A stretch of DNA of 64,000 nt, taken from assembly GCF_035920345.1 (NCBI RefSeq), contig NZ_CP109149.1, positions 248,001-312,000 on the forward strand. The letters run 5' to 3'. This stretch comes from Nocardia vinacea. GTDB taxonomy: Bacteria; Actinomycetota; Actinomycetes; Mycobacteriales; Mycobacteriaceae. Positions within the stretch are counted from its first letter, which is position 1. The number at the start of each line of letters is the position of its first letter. Positions 18,117 through 25,567 of the stretch are shown in pieces. The position numbers and the translations under genes are program-made. The notes beneath the pieces were generated by a model. That model did no database searches. It had not been told where the DNA came from and saw only the letters and a program-made list of their open reading frames with translations.

Positions 18117-19118
18117 TCAGCTGGCCAATTCGTTCATGGTCGACCCGGAAATTCCGAAACAATCCCGATAGTCGCTCGGCGACATGGACATGAAAGTCCT
18201 GAATTCGCGACCGAAATGGCTGGCGTCGTAGTATCCCCAACGATGGGCAATGGACCCGATGGGAAGACTGGTGGCGACGATATCGCGGCGTGCGCCGACA
18301 AGCCTTTGTATACGGACGACCGATCCAACGGTATCTCCGGTCAGCGAGAAAGCACGATGCACCGTACGGCTCGAGACGTTGAACGCCTTGGCTAGGTCGA
18401 CCACGCGGATCGGTCCGGTCCGGAGGTGCTCCTTGATCCACTGTTCGAGCTGTGACCGGAGCGCGGGGAGCAGCGCGGGTCCGTCGTAGGTGGCGCGCGT
18501 ACTGCTTCGGATCACCCCGGCGACCAGCGTGAGCAGCGCCTCGCGCGCCGCGTCGACCTCGGCGGCGTCCATGGCGGCGACGTGTTCACCCATACTCTCC
18601 ACGAAGCTGATCAAAAGGCGTGCCAGCGGTCCGGATTGATCGAGCATCAGGCAGTCGTGGATCGCCGCGCCGGTGTCGTATGGGGCGAGCGCGGAGAATG
18701 GGATCACCACACTCCGCTTTCGGAGTCCGGTCGATACGGTGGAGGTGTACGCCACTCGACTTGTCGATATGAGTGCGGTCCCGGATTCCATACGAGCGGT
18801 ACCCGACTCCATTTCGAAGAGCTGATTGCCCGAGGATGCCGTGAGGAGTATCAGCGCCTCGGTATCCGTCGCCTCGATCAACCGTTTCGTGCGAACCACT
18901 GTCAGCGCGGGGCACTCCCACTGGGTGACCTTGATATCGCTGAGGTCGAAAGACCGGAACACGCCGTGGATCTCATCGTCCGTGTCGGCCGGGAAATCGA
19001 CTCCCATCGGCAGCAGACGGCCCGCCATCAACTGCTCCCACGCTGCCCGGCGGTCCCGACGCTCGACCTGGCGCAGGTCGAGCGTCGTCGCCGAATCGTT
19101 CACGGTGCTACGTTCCAT
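18117..19118 (-). CDS. AraC family transcriptional regulator
   Basis: 333 residues from ATG 19118. The N-terminal 200 residues form a sensor domain of the AraC-binding-like type; the C-terminal 100 residues carry two helix-turn-helices, the first RVVDLAKAFNVSSRTVHRAF and the second in PIGSIAHRWGYYDASHFGRE followed by FRTFMSMSPSDYR. Sixteen bases separate it from the SCP2 gene upstream and 24 from the SCP2-like gene downstream, so the three are probably one transcript. The first codons of this gene are also present as a remnant at 41051-41122. Confidence 0.9.
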   Translation of the reverse strand: MERSTVNDSATTLDLRQVERRDRRAAWEQLMAGRLLPMGVDFPADTDDEIHGVFRSFDLSDIKVTQWECPALTVVRTKRLIEATDTEALILLTASSGNQLFEMESGTARMESGTALISTSRVAYTSTVSTGLRKRSVVIPFSALAPYDTGAAIHDCLMLDQSGPLARLLISFVESMGEHVAAMDAAEVDAAREALLTLVAGVIRSSTRATYDGPALLPALRSQLEQWIKEHLRTGPIRVVDLAKAFNVSSRTVHRAFSLTGDTVGSVVRIQRLVGARRDIVATSLPIGSIAHRWGYYDASHFGREFRTFMSMSPSDYRDCFGISGSTMNELAS

Positions 19119-19134
19119 CGTTCGAACGACATCA

Positions 19135-19539
19135 TCAGGCGAGCAGGTCCGCCCGGCCGGCGTCCGTCAGTAGCTTGATGTATGTCGGGAAGAGCTCCTT
19201 GGCCACCGGAATGGCCTTGGCCAAGGTGGCCATCTTCCCTTCGATGCCGATCGCGCCCGATGTCACGGACAAGAGGAGATTCAGGTCGCCCTGCCAGAAG
19301 CGGTTCGCGAATTCACCCGTCATGCGGAGGGTGCAGTCCGATTCGGCGTCGGCGCTGCCCTGGACGGCGGTCATGCGCGGGATGTCGATGATCACGACGC
19401 CGTCGGGCTCGGTGGTGACTACCTTGAGCACACCCTCGCCGCTCGAGAACTTCTCGACGAGCTTCGGATCGCTCTTGGCCTGCTCGAACGTCAGTCCGAT
19501 GTACTTGTACAGGTCCTCGGCGCTGGGGGATGTGGACAT
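19135..19539 (-). CDS. SCP2 sterol-binding domain protein, copy 1
   Basis: 134 residues from ATG 19539, with AGAGGAA eight bases upstream; the frame continues to 19605 but the added codons repeat as untranslated leader in the second copy. The segment VIIDIPRMTAVQGSADAESD, then CTLRMTGEFANRFWQGDLNL and IGIEGKMATLAKAIPV, is the SCP2 fold core including the last amphipathic helix that lines the lipid tunnel. A paralogue with about two-thirds identity lies at 41136-41543, with its leader also conserved. A perfect palindrome at 19613-19631 lies in the promoter region. Confidence 0.85.
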   Translation of the reverse strand: MSTSPSAEDLYKYIGLTFEQAKSDPKLVEKFSSGEGVLKVVTTEPDGVVIIDIPRMTAVQGSADAESDCTLRMTGEFANRFWQGDLNLLLSVTSGAIGIEGKMATLAKAIPVAKELFPTYIKLLTDAGRADLLA

Positions 19540-19612
19540 TCGGTTGGTTCCTCTCGTGACGGCCGTGGCACGACCGGGCGGCAACGAAGTCGCCCATGCA
19601 TTCATAATGAAA

Positions 19613-19631
19613 TTTGTAACGAGGTTACAAA
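19613..19631. promoter_or_regulatory. Palindromic operator TTTGTAAC-N3-GTTACAAA
   Basis: Perfect 8-bp arms with a GAG spacer, about 75 bases before the SCP2 start. The same half-site appears between the divergent TetR genes at 16872, indicating a common regulator. Confidence 0.6.
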
Positions 19632-19800
19632 GATGCTACAGCGTTGCTCTGGCTGTGGCAAGGGTCACATCGGCTTGCGCGCTAGACGCGTCTGCTGGTA
19701 GGGGCTCGAGCGGGCAGGTGCGGATGTGCTGACGCGGTCGGGTAGGCGAAATGTCTGGCGATAGCTGCGCGGACGCCCACCCTCGACGCGGTTCGAGCCG

Positions 19801-20238
19801 CTAGACCGTCTCCCACTCGATGGCGGCGTTTATGCGCGCCCATTCCTTCTCCGCCTCCGAGTCTCCCGGCGGCGGCTTGATCCCGTTGGTCCGCCACAGT
19901 TGGATCGGGGTTTCGTCGATATGGATCTCCCAGCGGAAACCGCGGTCCTTGACGTGGGGCGCGATGGCGTCCTCGAAAGCGGCCATCGTCATATCCCGGA
20001 AATCGTCCGACTCCGGCATCCGGCGGGCAATGTGATCGATCGTCATGCGGACGAAATCGTTCGCCGGTTCCCCGCCGATCCAGATGGAGTCGGCCGGCTG
20101 GTCGTGGAACACGACCACGACATAGAACCGCGGCAGCGCCGCGAAGTCCACGTAGACATCGGTGATCGCGTCCGAAAACGCCTTTTTCTGTTCCTTGGTG
20201 TACGCGCCTTCGGGAACATAAATCTTCCACATCGGCAT
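19801..20238 (-). CDS. Tautomerase superfamily protein, cis-CaaD-like
   Basis: 145 residues from ATG 20238 (AAGGAG six bases upstream). After Met removal the chain starts with the catalytic Pro1 in PMWKIYVPEGAYT. Length and layout (single chain of about 145 residues made of two beta-alpha-beta halves) match the cis-3-chloroacrylate dehalogenase/Cg10062 group rather than short 4-OT subunits. Arg71/Arg72 stand near the position of the substrate-binding Arg pair, but a Tyr replaces the His expected around residue 28, so true dehalogenase activity is doubtful. It may hydrate or tautomerise an unsaturated acid. It heads the minus-strand group that continues with SCP2 and AraC. Confidence 0.8.
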   Translation of the reverse strand: MPMWKIYVPEGAYTKEQKKAFSDAITDVYVDFAALPRFYVVVVFHDQPADSIWIGGEPANDFVRMTIDHIARRMPESDDFRDMTMAAFEDAIAPHVKDRGFRWEIHIDETPIQLWRTNGIKPPPGDSEAEKEWARINAAIEWETV

Positions 20239-20344
20239 GTGGATCTCCTTCTTCGTTGAAGCTGGCAACTGCTGACCATGGGTTGTGGTCTGCGCCACAA
20301 CCAAGATTACGAATATCGAGTGGTGGTCAATAGGATCAGGACGA

Positions 20345-20660
20345 CGGCTGGCGGTATTTCCACGCCCGTGTCAACGGGCACGCTGATCCGGAAGGACATC
20401 TCGGTCGCGAGGTGCCCGGTCATGCGGTGTCCGGCGCGACCTCCCAACGCCAGCGCGACCTTGGTCAGCAGCCCGGTTAGCAGAGTGCTGCGACGCTGAT
20501 GCCGGCGGCTACACCGGTGATCTATCCGAAACACCGCCGCAGTCCGGGCACGTGGCTGATTCGGCGGCGATCTGCGTGTCGAATCGAATCGTCCTGCCGT
20601 CAGCGTCGACTCCGTCGATACGAACGCCCGACAGATGTGGGAAGCAACGCGAATGGCGAC
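20345..20660 (-). pseudogene. Decayed ISL3-family transposase fragment
   Basis: Two pieces in different frames: CFPHLSGVRIDGVDADGRT leading to the zinc-finger start CPDCGGVSDRS (about 20510-20660), then RRSTLLTGLLTKVALALGGR with AGHRMTGHLA (about 20360-20500). Both match the N-terminal third of ISL3 transposases, with the intervening finger deleted and a frameshift. No DDE region and no terminal repeats were found, so the element is dead. Confidence 0.65.
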
Positions 20661-20767
20661 TCCAGCACACCACGCACGACCACAAGCGGGAAATTCTCTG
20701 CGCCCCAACGGGATCGACACGCCGAGAATCATCGAAAGCCCTGGAATTGCGCCCGCGAGGCATGGCA

Positions 20768-20828
20768 ATAACGCGCACGACGGCCGGATCCGGGCGAGCT
20801 GCCCGAATCCGGCCGTCGTGCGCGTTAT
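20768..20828. terminator. Very long hairpin terminator
   Basis: 22-bp perfect arms (20768-20789 and 20807-20828), extended by five more pairs after one mismatch, closing on a GAGCT loop. It sits 22 bases past the end of the acyl-CoA synthetase gene and probably terminates it. Confidence 0.75.
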
Positions 20829-20849
20829 GTAAGGAGATGGCTGCGCCGG

Positions 20850-22313
20850 TTACGCACCGGTGGAGACTGCGGCGTGTGCTTTTCGCAAGGTCGGCTTGTC
20901 GATCTTGCCGACCGCGTTCTTAGGAATGGCGTCCACCACGAAAGCCGTCGGTCGTTTGTAGCCGGTGAGGTGTCGCTCGCACAGCTCGGTCAGCGCTGCC
21001 GTGTCGATGGTCGAGCCTGGCCGCGGCTGGACATAGGCAATGACGATCTCCCCCCATTTTTCGTCGGGAACGCCGATCACGGCGGCCTCCAGAACCGACG
21101 GTTCTGTGGTCAGGACGTCCTCGATCTCCTTGGGGTAAATATTCTCGCCGCCCCGGATGATCATGTCTTTCGACCGTCCAACCAGGACCAGATAGCCGTC
21201 CGAGTCGAAATGGCCCACGTCGCCGGTGCGCAACCAGCCGTCGACGAGCGTTCGAGCTGTTTCTTCCGGACGGCCGAGGTAGCCGCGCATGATGTTGGGC
21301 CCGCGCACGATGACCTCACCATCCTCGCCGCTAGCCAGTTCGGTGCCGCTGTCGTCGACGATCCGAATCTCCTGACCGACGAGGGGCAACCCGACGCTGC
21401 CGGCGCGCCGGGGGCCGGCGGGCGGGTTGCACGTGGAGACACATGTTCCTTCGGACAGCCCGTAGCCCTCGATGATCGGGAACCCGTATCGGGTCTCGAA
21501 CCGGGTCAGCAACACATCCGAGGCGGGTGCGGCGCCGCAGGCCCCGAACCGCAAGGACGACGTGTCGGGCACTACCTCCGGCGGGAGCGCGGCCAGCATG
21601 TTGTAGATCGTCGGTACCGCGCTGAAGTAGGTGGGCCGCTCACGCTCGACGAGGTCGAAGAAGGAGTTGGGGTCGAACCGGCCGACGATGACCGCACTGC
21701 CGCCGACGAGAAGCGGCGACAGGATGCTGATGGTGATGCCGTTGACGTGGAACAGCGGCAGAATCAGCAAGGAGCGGTCGGCTGGACCGAGCGCGAGCGC
21801 AACGACCATCATCTCCGCCATAGCCTCGATATTGCTGTGGTCGAGCATGACGCCCTTCGGCGTCCCGGTCGTGCCACTGGTGTATACGAGCAGCGACAGC
21901 GCGGCCGGGTCCAGAATCGGTGCCGGATCGAACCCGCCGGGGTCCGTGTACATCGTGTCGACAGCGAGAGTCTGGGTGATCGGTGTGGTCGATTCGTCCT
22001 CGACTACCAGCAGGCGTGCGTCGGAGTCGCGGAGCTGTCGTTCCACTTCGATGTCGGTCATGCTCGGATTGACCGGCGTGACCGTGGCACCGATCCGCCA
22101 GGCCGCGAACAGCAGCAGTACGAACCCGAGGCGGTTGGTCAATTTCACGGCGACCACATCACCGGCACCGATCCCGAGGTCATTCAGGTGGCGTGAGGCC
22201 GCCCGTACCCGAAGCAACAATTCGGCATTGGTGAGCGATTCACGTCCATCGGAGATCGCCGGCCCATCCGGGTCCAGATCGGCGCGGTGGTCGGGCAGGG
22301 AAGCGAAATGCAT
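20850..22313 (-). CDS. Acyl-CoA synthetase (AMP-forming, ANL superfamily)
   Basis: 487 residues from ATG 22313. Activates a carboxylic acid to acyl-AMP and then acyl-CoA. Motifs in order: P-loop LLVYTSGTTGTPKGVMLDHS, the A5 motif EGYGLSEGTC, A7 WLRTGDVGHFDSDGYL, the hinge GRSKDMIIRGGENIYPKEIE, and A10 PKNAVGKIDKPTLRK with the catalytic Lys. Intact and of usual length, slightly short at the N-terminus. Substrate class cannot be read with confidence; with the MBL hydrolase and FadH-type gene nearby it may feed the beta-oxidation set at 25.5-33.4 kb. Confidence 0.93.
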   Translation of the reverse strand: MHFASLPDHRADLDPDGPAISDGRESLTNAELLLRVRAASRHLNDLGIGAGDVVAVKLTNRLGFVLLLFAAWRIGATVTPVNPSMTDIEVERQLRDSDARLLVVEDESTTPITQTLAVDTMYTDPGGFDPAPILDPAALSLLVYTSGTTGTPKGVMLDHSNIEAMAEMMVVALALGPADRSLLILPLFHVNGITISILSPLLVGGSAVIVGRFDPNSFFDLVERERPTYFSAVPTIYNMLAALPPEVVPDTSSLRFGACGAAPASDVLLTRFETRYGFPIIEGYGLSEGTCVSTCNPPAGPRRAGSVGLPLVGQEIRIVDDSGTELASGEDGEVIVRGPNIMRGYLGRPEETARTLVDGWLRTGDVGHFDSDGYLVLVGRSKDMIIRGGENIYPKEIEDVLTTEPSVLEAAVIGVPDEKWGEIVIAYVQPRPGSTIDTAALTELCERHLTGYKRPTAFVVDAIPKNAVGKIDKPTLRKAHAAVSTGA

Positions 22314-22415
22314 GGCGTACCTATCGGTTTCGGGGCGCGGTGGGGGCGGAGGGGGTTGGCGCGACGACGACCGACGGGCGTGGTCGGCCAGGTCACAGCG
22401 CGGCGCGCGGGTCTA

Positions 22416-23294
22416 CTACGCGCCGTCGCGTGCCGCGAACGCGTTGATGGCAGAGAATTGCAAGGTCCACACATTGGCGTGATTGGGGTATTTGGCGCTC
22501 ATGATCGACACGAGGTCGTCGGCGTCCTTCGCGACCGGGAAGGCGGCGATGAAGTCCTGGATGTACGAACGGGTCTGGGCGATCATGGTCTCGACCGCGT
22601 AGTCATCGCCGTCGGGCCTGCGGTGTCCGCACACGATCATCTTCGGCTGGAGCTTCTCCACGACATCGACGGTTTCCAGCCAGTCCTGCCATTCCGCGGG
22701 AGTCGACAGGCCGAGCATCGGGTAGATCTCGTTGTAGATGGAATCACCAGCGATAACGGCGTCGATCTCGGGGATGTGCACGATGGTCGTGGGATGTACG
22801 TCGGCCTGCTTCACCTCGATGATGTGCAAGGGGGATCCGTCGACGTACAGGGTGTCGGTCTCCAGCGGGTCCGGAAGTGGACCTGAAGGTACGACGGCGT
22901 CGCCGAACAGCAAATTCCACTGCATGGTCTGCAACTCCATGGTCTGCTTCATGGACTCGATCACATGCGGCAATGCCACGCATTTCGCGTCCGGGAACCG
23001 CTCCATGAGCGGTCCGATGCCCAGGTAGTGGTCCTGGTGATCGTGGGTGATGTAGATCGTGGTCAGCTTCTTGCCGGTGCGCTCGATCAGGTCGCCGAGG
23101 TCTTGGACGTCGTCCTTGAGGTACAGCGCGTCGATGAGAACGACCTCCGTCGCGCCACTCACGAGGACGGCGGTGGTCGGCGAGAAGGTGCCGTTGGGAA
23201 TGCCGGGAAACTCAAAGGCCGGGACATTCGGCCAGCGACTGACGAAGACCGTCGCACGGATGGGTACAGCAGGCGAGTTGGTGTCAGTCGTCAT
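22416..23294 (-). CDS. MBL-fold metallo-hydrolase, copy 1
   Basis: 292 residues from ATG 23294 (GGAGG six bases upstream). The metal site is complete: YITHDHQDHYLG (HxHxDH), the Asp in AVIAGDSIYNE, and the downstream His in MIVCGHRRPDG. The fold hydrolyses esters, thioesters or lactones. A second, related gene with THGHFDH lies at 32597; the two share layout including an N-terminal FSPTT segment. Located between the acyl-CoA synthetase and the alpha/beta hydrolase, all on the minus strand. A role as thioesterase or lactonase in the pathway is a guess. Confidence 0.88.
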   Translation of the reverse strand: MTTDTNSPAVPIRATVFVSRWPNVPAFEFPGIPNGTFSPTTAVLVSGATEVVLIDALYLKDDVQDLGDLIERTGKKLTTIYITHDHQDHYLGIGPLMERFPDAKCVALPHVIESMKQTMELQTMQWNLLFGDAVVPSGPLPDPLETDTLYVDGSPLHIIEVKQADVHPTTIVHIPEIDAVIAGDSIYNEIYPMLGLSTPAEWQDWLETVDVVEKLQPKMIVCGHRRPDGDDYAVETMIAQTRSYIQDFIAAFPVAKDADDLVSIMSAKYPNHANVWTLQFSAINAFAARDGA

Positions 23295-23807
23295 AGGGAA
23301 CCTCCAGTTGCAGTGTGATCGGTCAGCGGCTGTGGTCGTCGCCAACTCACGTTAGGAACGCGCGGTCCTTGGCACATAGGCCGAGCGTGCCCAGTGTTGG
23401 TACGGGAGCGCCATGGATCTGGGCCGGTCCGCTGACCGCGGGGCTCCCGGGCTGTCGCCCGGGAGCCGCGGATTGCTGAAATGATCGAGAGTCCGAGCAC
23501 GGTCGTGCTCGGCTGATCAACTCGGCCTCGAAATATCTTGGTGCCGCCGGTCCGGGACCGAGGAATAGTCGTTCATACGGCAGGCGCGCTAGGGGCCGAC
23601 GATCCTTTGTGGTCCGGCAAATCAATTCGATTGTGCACCAACGCTTTCGCGCCCAATCATGGATCAAGTGAGGTACCGCCACCGTGGCGGCCATGTAGTC
23701 GAAGGCCACGCCGGACAGCCAGATCCGTAGGTGTACATCACCTTCGGATGAATTCCGCTGTTCTGCGCACATGGTCTATCGCCTCCACTCCTCCACGAGG
23801 CAGAGCC
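23295..23807. other. Intergenic region with a GC hairpin, no gene
   Basis: No frame here has recognisable content. The only feature is a perfect 11-bp stem GGCTCCCGGGC with a TGTC loop (23442-23467), terminator-like but about 150 bases upstream of the MBL start; it could mark the end of a lost gene. Confidence 0.5.
23442..23467. terminator. Terminator-like hairpin
   Basis: Perfect 11-bp GC-rich inverted repeat with a 4-nt loop between the alpha/beta hydrolase and MBL genes; it would stop hydrolase transcription before the MBL gene. Confidence 0.6.
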
Positions 23808-24713
23808 TCATGCTCGGAGGTGCTTGACGAAGTGGTCGCGCGCGGCTCCGGCGCATTCGTCGAAGCCGGGGCCGGTGTAGAAGTCGAAGTGTCCGCCATG
23901 GGTGACGATGAGCTGCTTCGGCTCCCGGGCTCGCTCGTACGCGTCGAGTGCGAGAGCATAAGGCGTACACGCGTCCTCGTCGGCGACGATCATCAGGAGC
24001 GGCGTGGGCGAGATCTGGCTGATGAAGCTGCCGGGGTTGTATTCGCCGGCCAGCTCCAGACTGCGCGCCGTCATCTCGTTCTTCCAGTTCGGGGCGCGCA
24101 GCGCCGCCGTCTTGGTGAACCACTCGTAGGCATCGAGCTGCGGCATCGCGGCCTGCCCCATCGGGTCGGGCGAGACAGTCGCAAGCATCGCGGGCTCGCC
24201 ATCGTTGAACCGATTGTGGCGGTCGGCGTCGAAGTTCCCGCGGACGTGGGGCAGGAAGTCCGGCCGGATCAGCCGATCCAACGTGGCCGGACCCGAGATA
24301 AAGGGCACCTGGGCGACGACTGCCTTCACCCTCTTGTCGATCGCCGCCACCATCAGAGCGTGTCCACCGGCGAAGCTCGTGCCCCAGATGCCGACCCTCG
24401 ACGGGTCGACCTCCGGGCGAGTGGTCGCGTAGGTGATCGCATTGCGGAAGTCGCGGTACTGCAGGACCGGGTCAAGCTCTTGGCGAGGAGTTCCGTCGCT
24501 GTCACCGAAGTTCTGGTGGTCGTAGGCGAGCGCGTTGAGGCCGGCTTCGGCGAAGAGGCTCGCATAGTCGTCCAGGTGCATTTCCTTGACGCCGGACATT
24601 CCGTGCACCAGGACGATGACCGGCGCGGGGCCGCTGGTGTTCTGCGCCGGGTAGAACCAGCCGCGGAGGGTGACACCACCCTCACCCTTGAACTCGATGT
24701 CTTCGCGATTCAT
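23808..24713 (-). CDS. Alpha/beta hydrolase (dienelactone-hydrolase/DUF-type esterase)
   Basis: 301 residues from ATG 24713, with AGAGGAA upstream. Alpha/beta-hydrolase features: oxyanion strand VIVLVHGMSGVKEMHLDDY, nucleophile elbow GIWGTSFAGGHAL (Ser), the acid in MIVADEDACTP, and the His in VTHGGHFDFYTG. Family members are carboxyl-ester or C-C hydrolases of the XylE-like S9/CocE-related group. It faces the PadR gene's 3' end region and is followed by the MBL and acyl-CoA synthetase genes; an ester hydrolase, thioesterase and acid activator in a row suggest uptake of an esterified acid (inference). Confidence 0.88.
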   Translation of the reverse strand: MNREDIEFKGEGGVTLRGWFYPAQNTSGPAPVIVLVHGMSGVKEMHLDDYASLFAEAGLNALAYDHQNFGDSDGTPRQELDPVLQYRDFRNAITYATTRPEVDPSRVGIWGTSFAGGHALMVAAIDKRVKAVVAQVPFISGPATLDRLIRPDFLPHVRGNFDADRHNRFNDGEPAMLATVSPDPMGQAAMPQLDAYEWFTKTAALRAPNWKNEMTARSLELAGEYNPGSFISQISPTPLLMIVADEDACTPYALALDAYERAREPKQLIVTHGGHFDFYTGPGFDECAGAARDHFVKHLRA

Positions 24714-24858
24714 GTGCTTTCCTCTTCACGCCGGGTTGTGTGTCGGACACTGCCAACCTAGGAATGCACGACCGGACTCTGATAGAACGAGTGCGCCGTC
24801 TACTGGTATGGGTGTGCCAGGATTTGTGAAGAGGCGGTCAACCGAGCCGCGTCGTGGG

Positions 24859-25419
24859 TCAGGACGATCGACGATGCCTCTCGGCCCGCTCTATCGCCAG
24901 TTGCTCTGCCGCCTTCGCGCACCATTCGGCCCAGGACAGTTCGATGTCGATGCCTGCCTGCAGGATTAGGTGCTGGAGGCGCTCTCGACGTGTCGTTGCG
25001 GGGCCGTTGAAGTCTCGGTCCTCGATATCGCGGTACGTCTCGAGAAGGGACCGGTGATAGTCCAAATGCTGTTGAATATCGTCGCTCAGGTCGATGTCGC
25101 CCAGAACGGCGGCGGCGCGCAGGCGCACCAACAACGGATCCCTGAGGGGCACCGGCTCTTGCCCGGTGCTAACCCATCCTCGTAGATATTGCACGCCTGT
25201 TTCGGTGATCTCGTACGCGCGAGGTGCGCCTCTGCCTTTCACCTGGCTGGCATGCGGCTGGACGAGATCGTCGTCGGTCATGTTCCCGAGTTCACGATAA
25301 ATCTGCTGGTGGGTGGCATGCCAGAAGTAGCCGATAGATGAGTCGAAGCGTCGTGTCAGCTCCTTGCCGGTGGAGGGGCGCTCCATGAGCGCCGTAAGGA
25401 TCGCGCACCTCAGCGACAT
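24859..25419 (-). CDS. PadR family transcriptional regulator
   Basis: 186 residues from ATG 25419, the usual MSLRCAILTALMERPSTGKEL start of PadR proteins, with GGAGG ten bases upstream; ATG 25476 is an alternative with a poor RBS. The winged helix (FDSSIGYFWHATHQQIYREL) is followed by the C-terminal coiled dimerisation domain of the Vir_act_alpha_C type (DYHRSLLETYRDIEDRDF). It is divergent from the FadH-type gene, and TGCAAC-N2-GTTGCA sites at 25498 and 28641 are probably its operators. Confidence 0.92.
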   Translation of the reverse strand: MSLRCAILTALMERPSTGKELTRRFDSSIGYFWHATHQQIYRELGNMTDDDLVQPHASQVKGRGAPRAYEITETGVQYLRGWVSTGQEPVPLRDPLLVRLRAAAVLGDIDLSDDIQQHLDYHRSLLETYRDIEDRDFNGPATTRRERLQHLILQAGIDIELSWAEWCAKAAEQLAIERAERHRRSS

Positions 25420-25497
25420 CGACCGCTGACCTCCGTTGATGTTTCGGCGACGTATAGCGCCGCCAACTTTACTCATGGGCCACCCCATTTCTACTTG

Positions 25498-25511
25498 TGC
25501 AACAAGTTGCA
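25498..25511. promoter_or_regulatory. PadR-type operator TGCAAC-AA-GTTGCA, site 1
   Basis: Perfect 6-bp arms with 2-bp spacer in the divergent promoter of PadR and the FadH-type gene. The surrounding TGTGCAACAAGTTGCAT is repeated exactly at 28639-28655. Confidence 0.8.
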
Positions 25512-25567
25512 TAAAAGCTAGGGTTCGCGCCAAGACACCACTTAGCCGCTAACAAAGGACGAGATCG

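Noticed and set aside
20874..22196. 440-codon plus-strand frame
   Set aside because: Antisense to an acyl-CoA synthetase with all ANL motifs; a shadow.
23347..23772. 141-codon minus-strand frame
   Set aside because: No domain, no RBS, and it spans a terminator-like hairpin.
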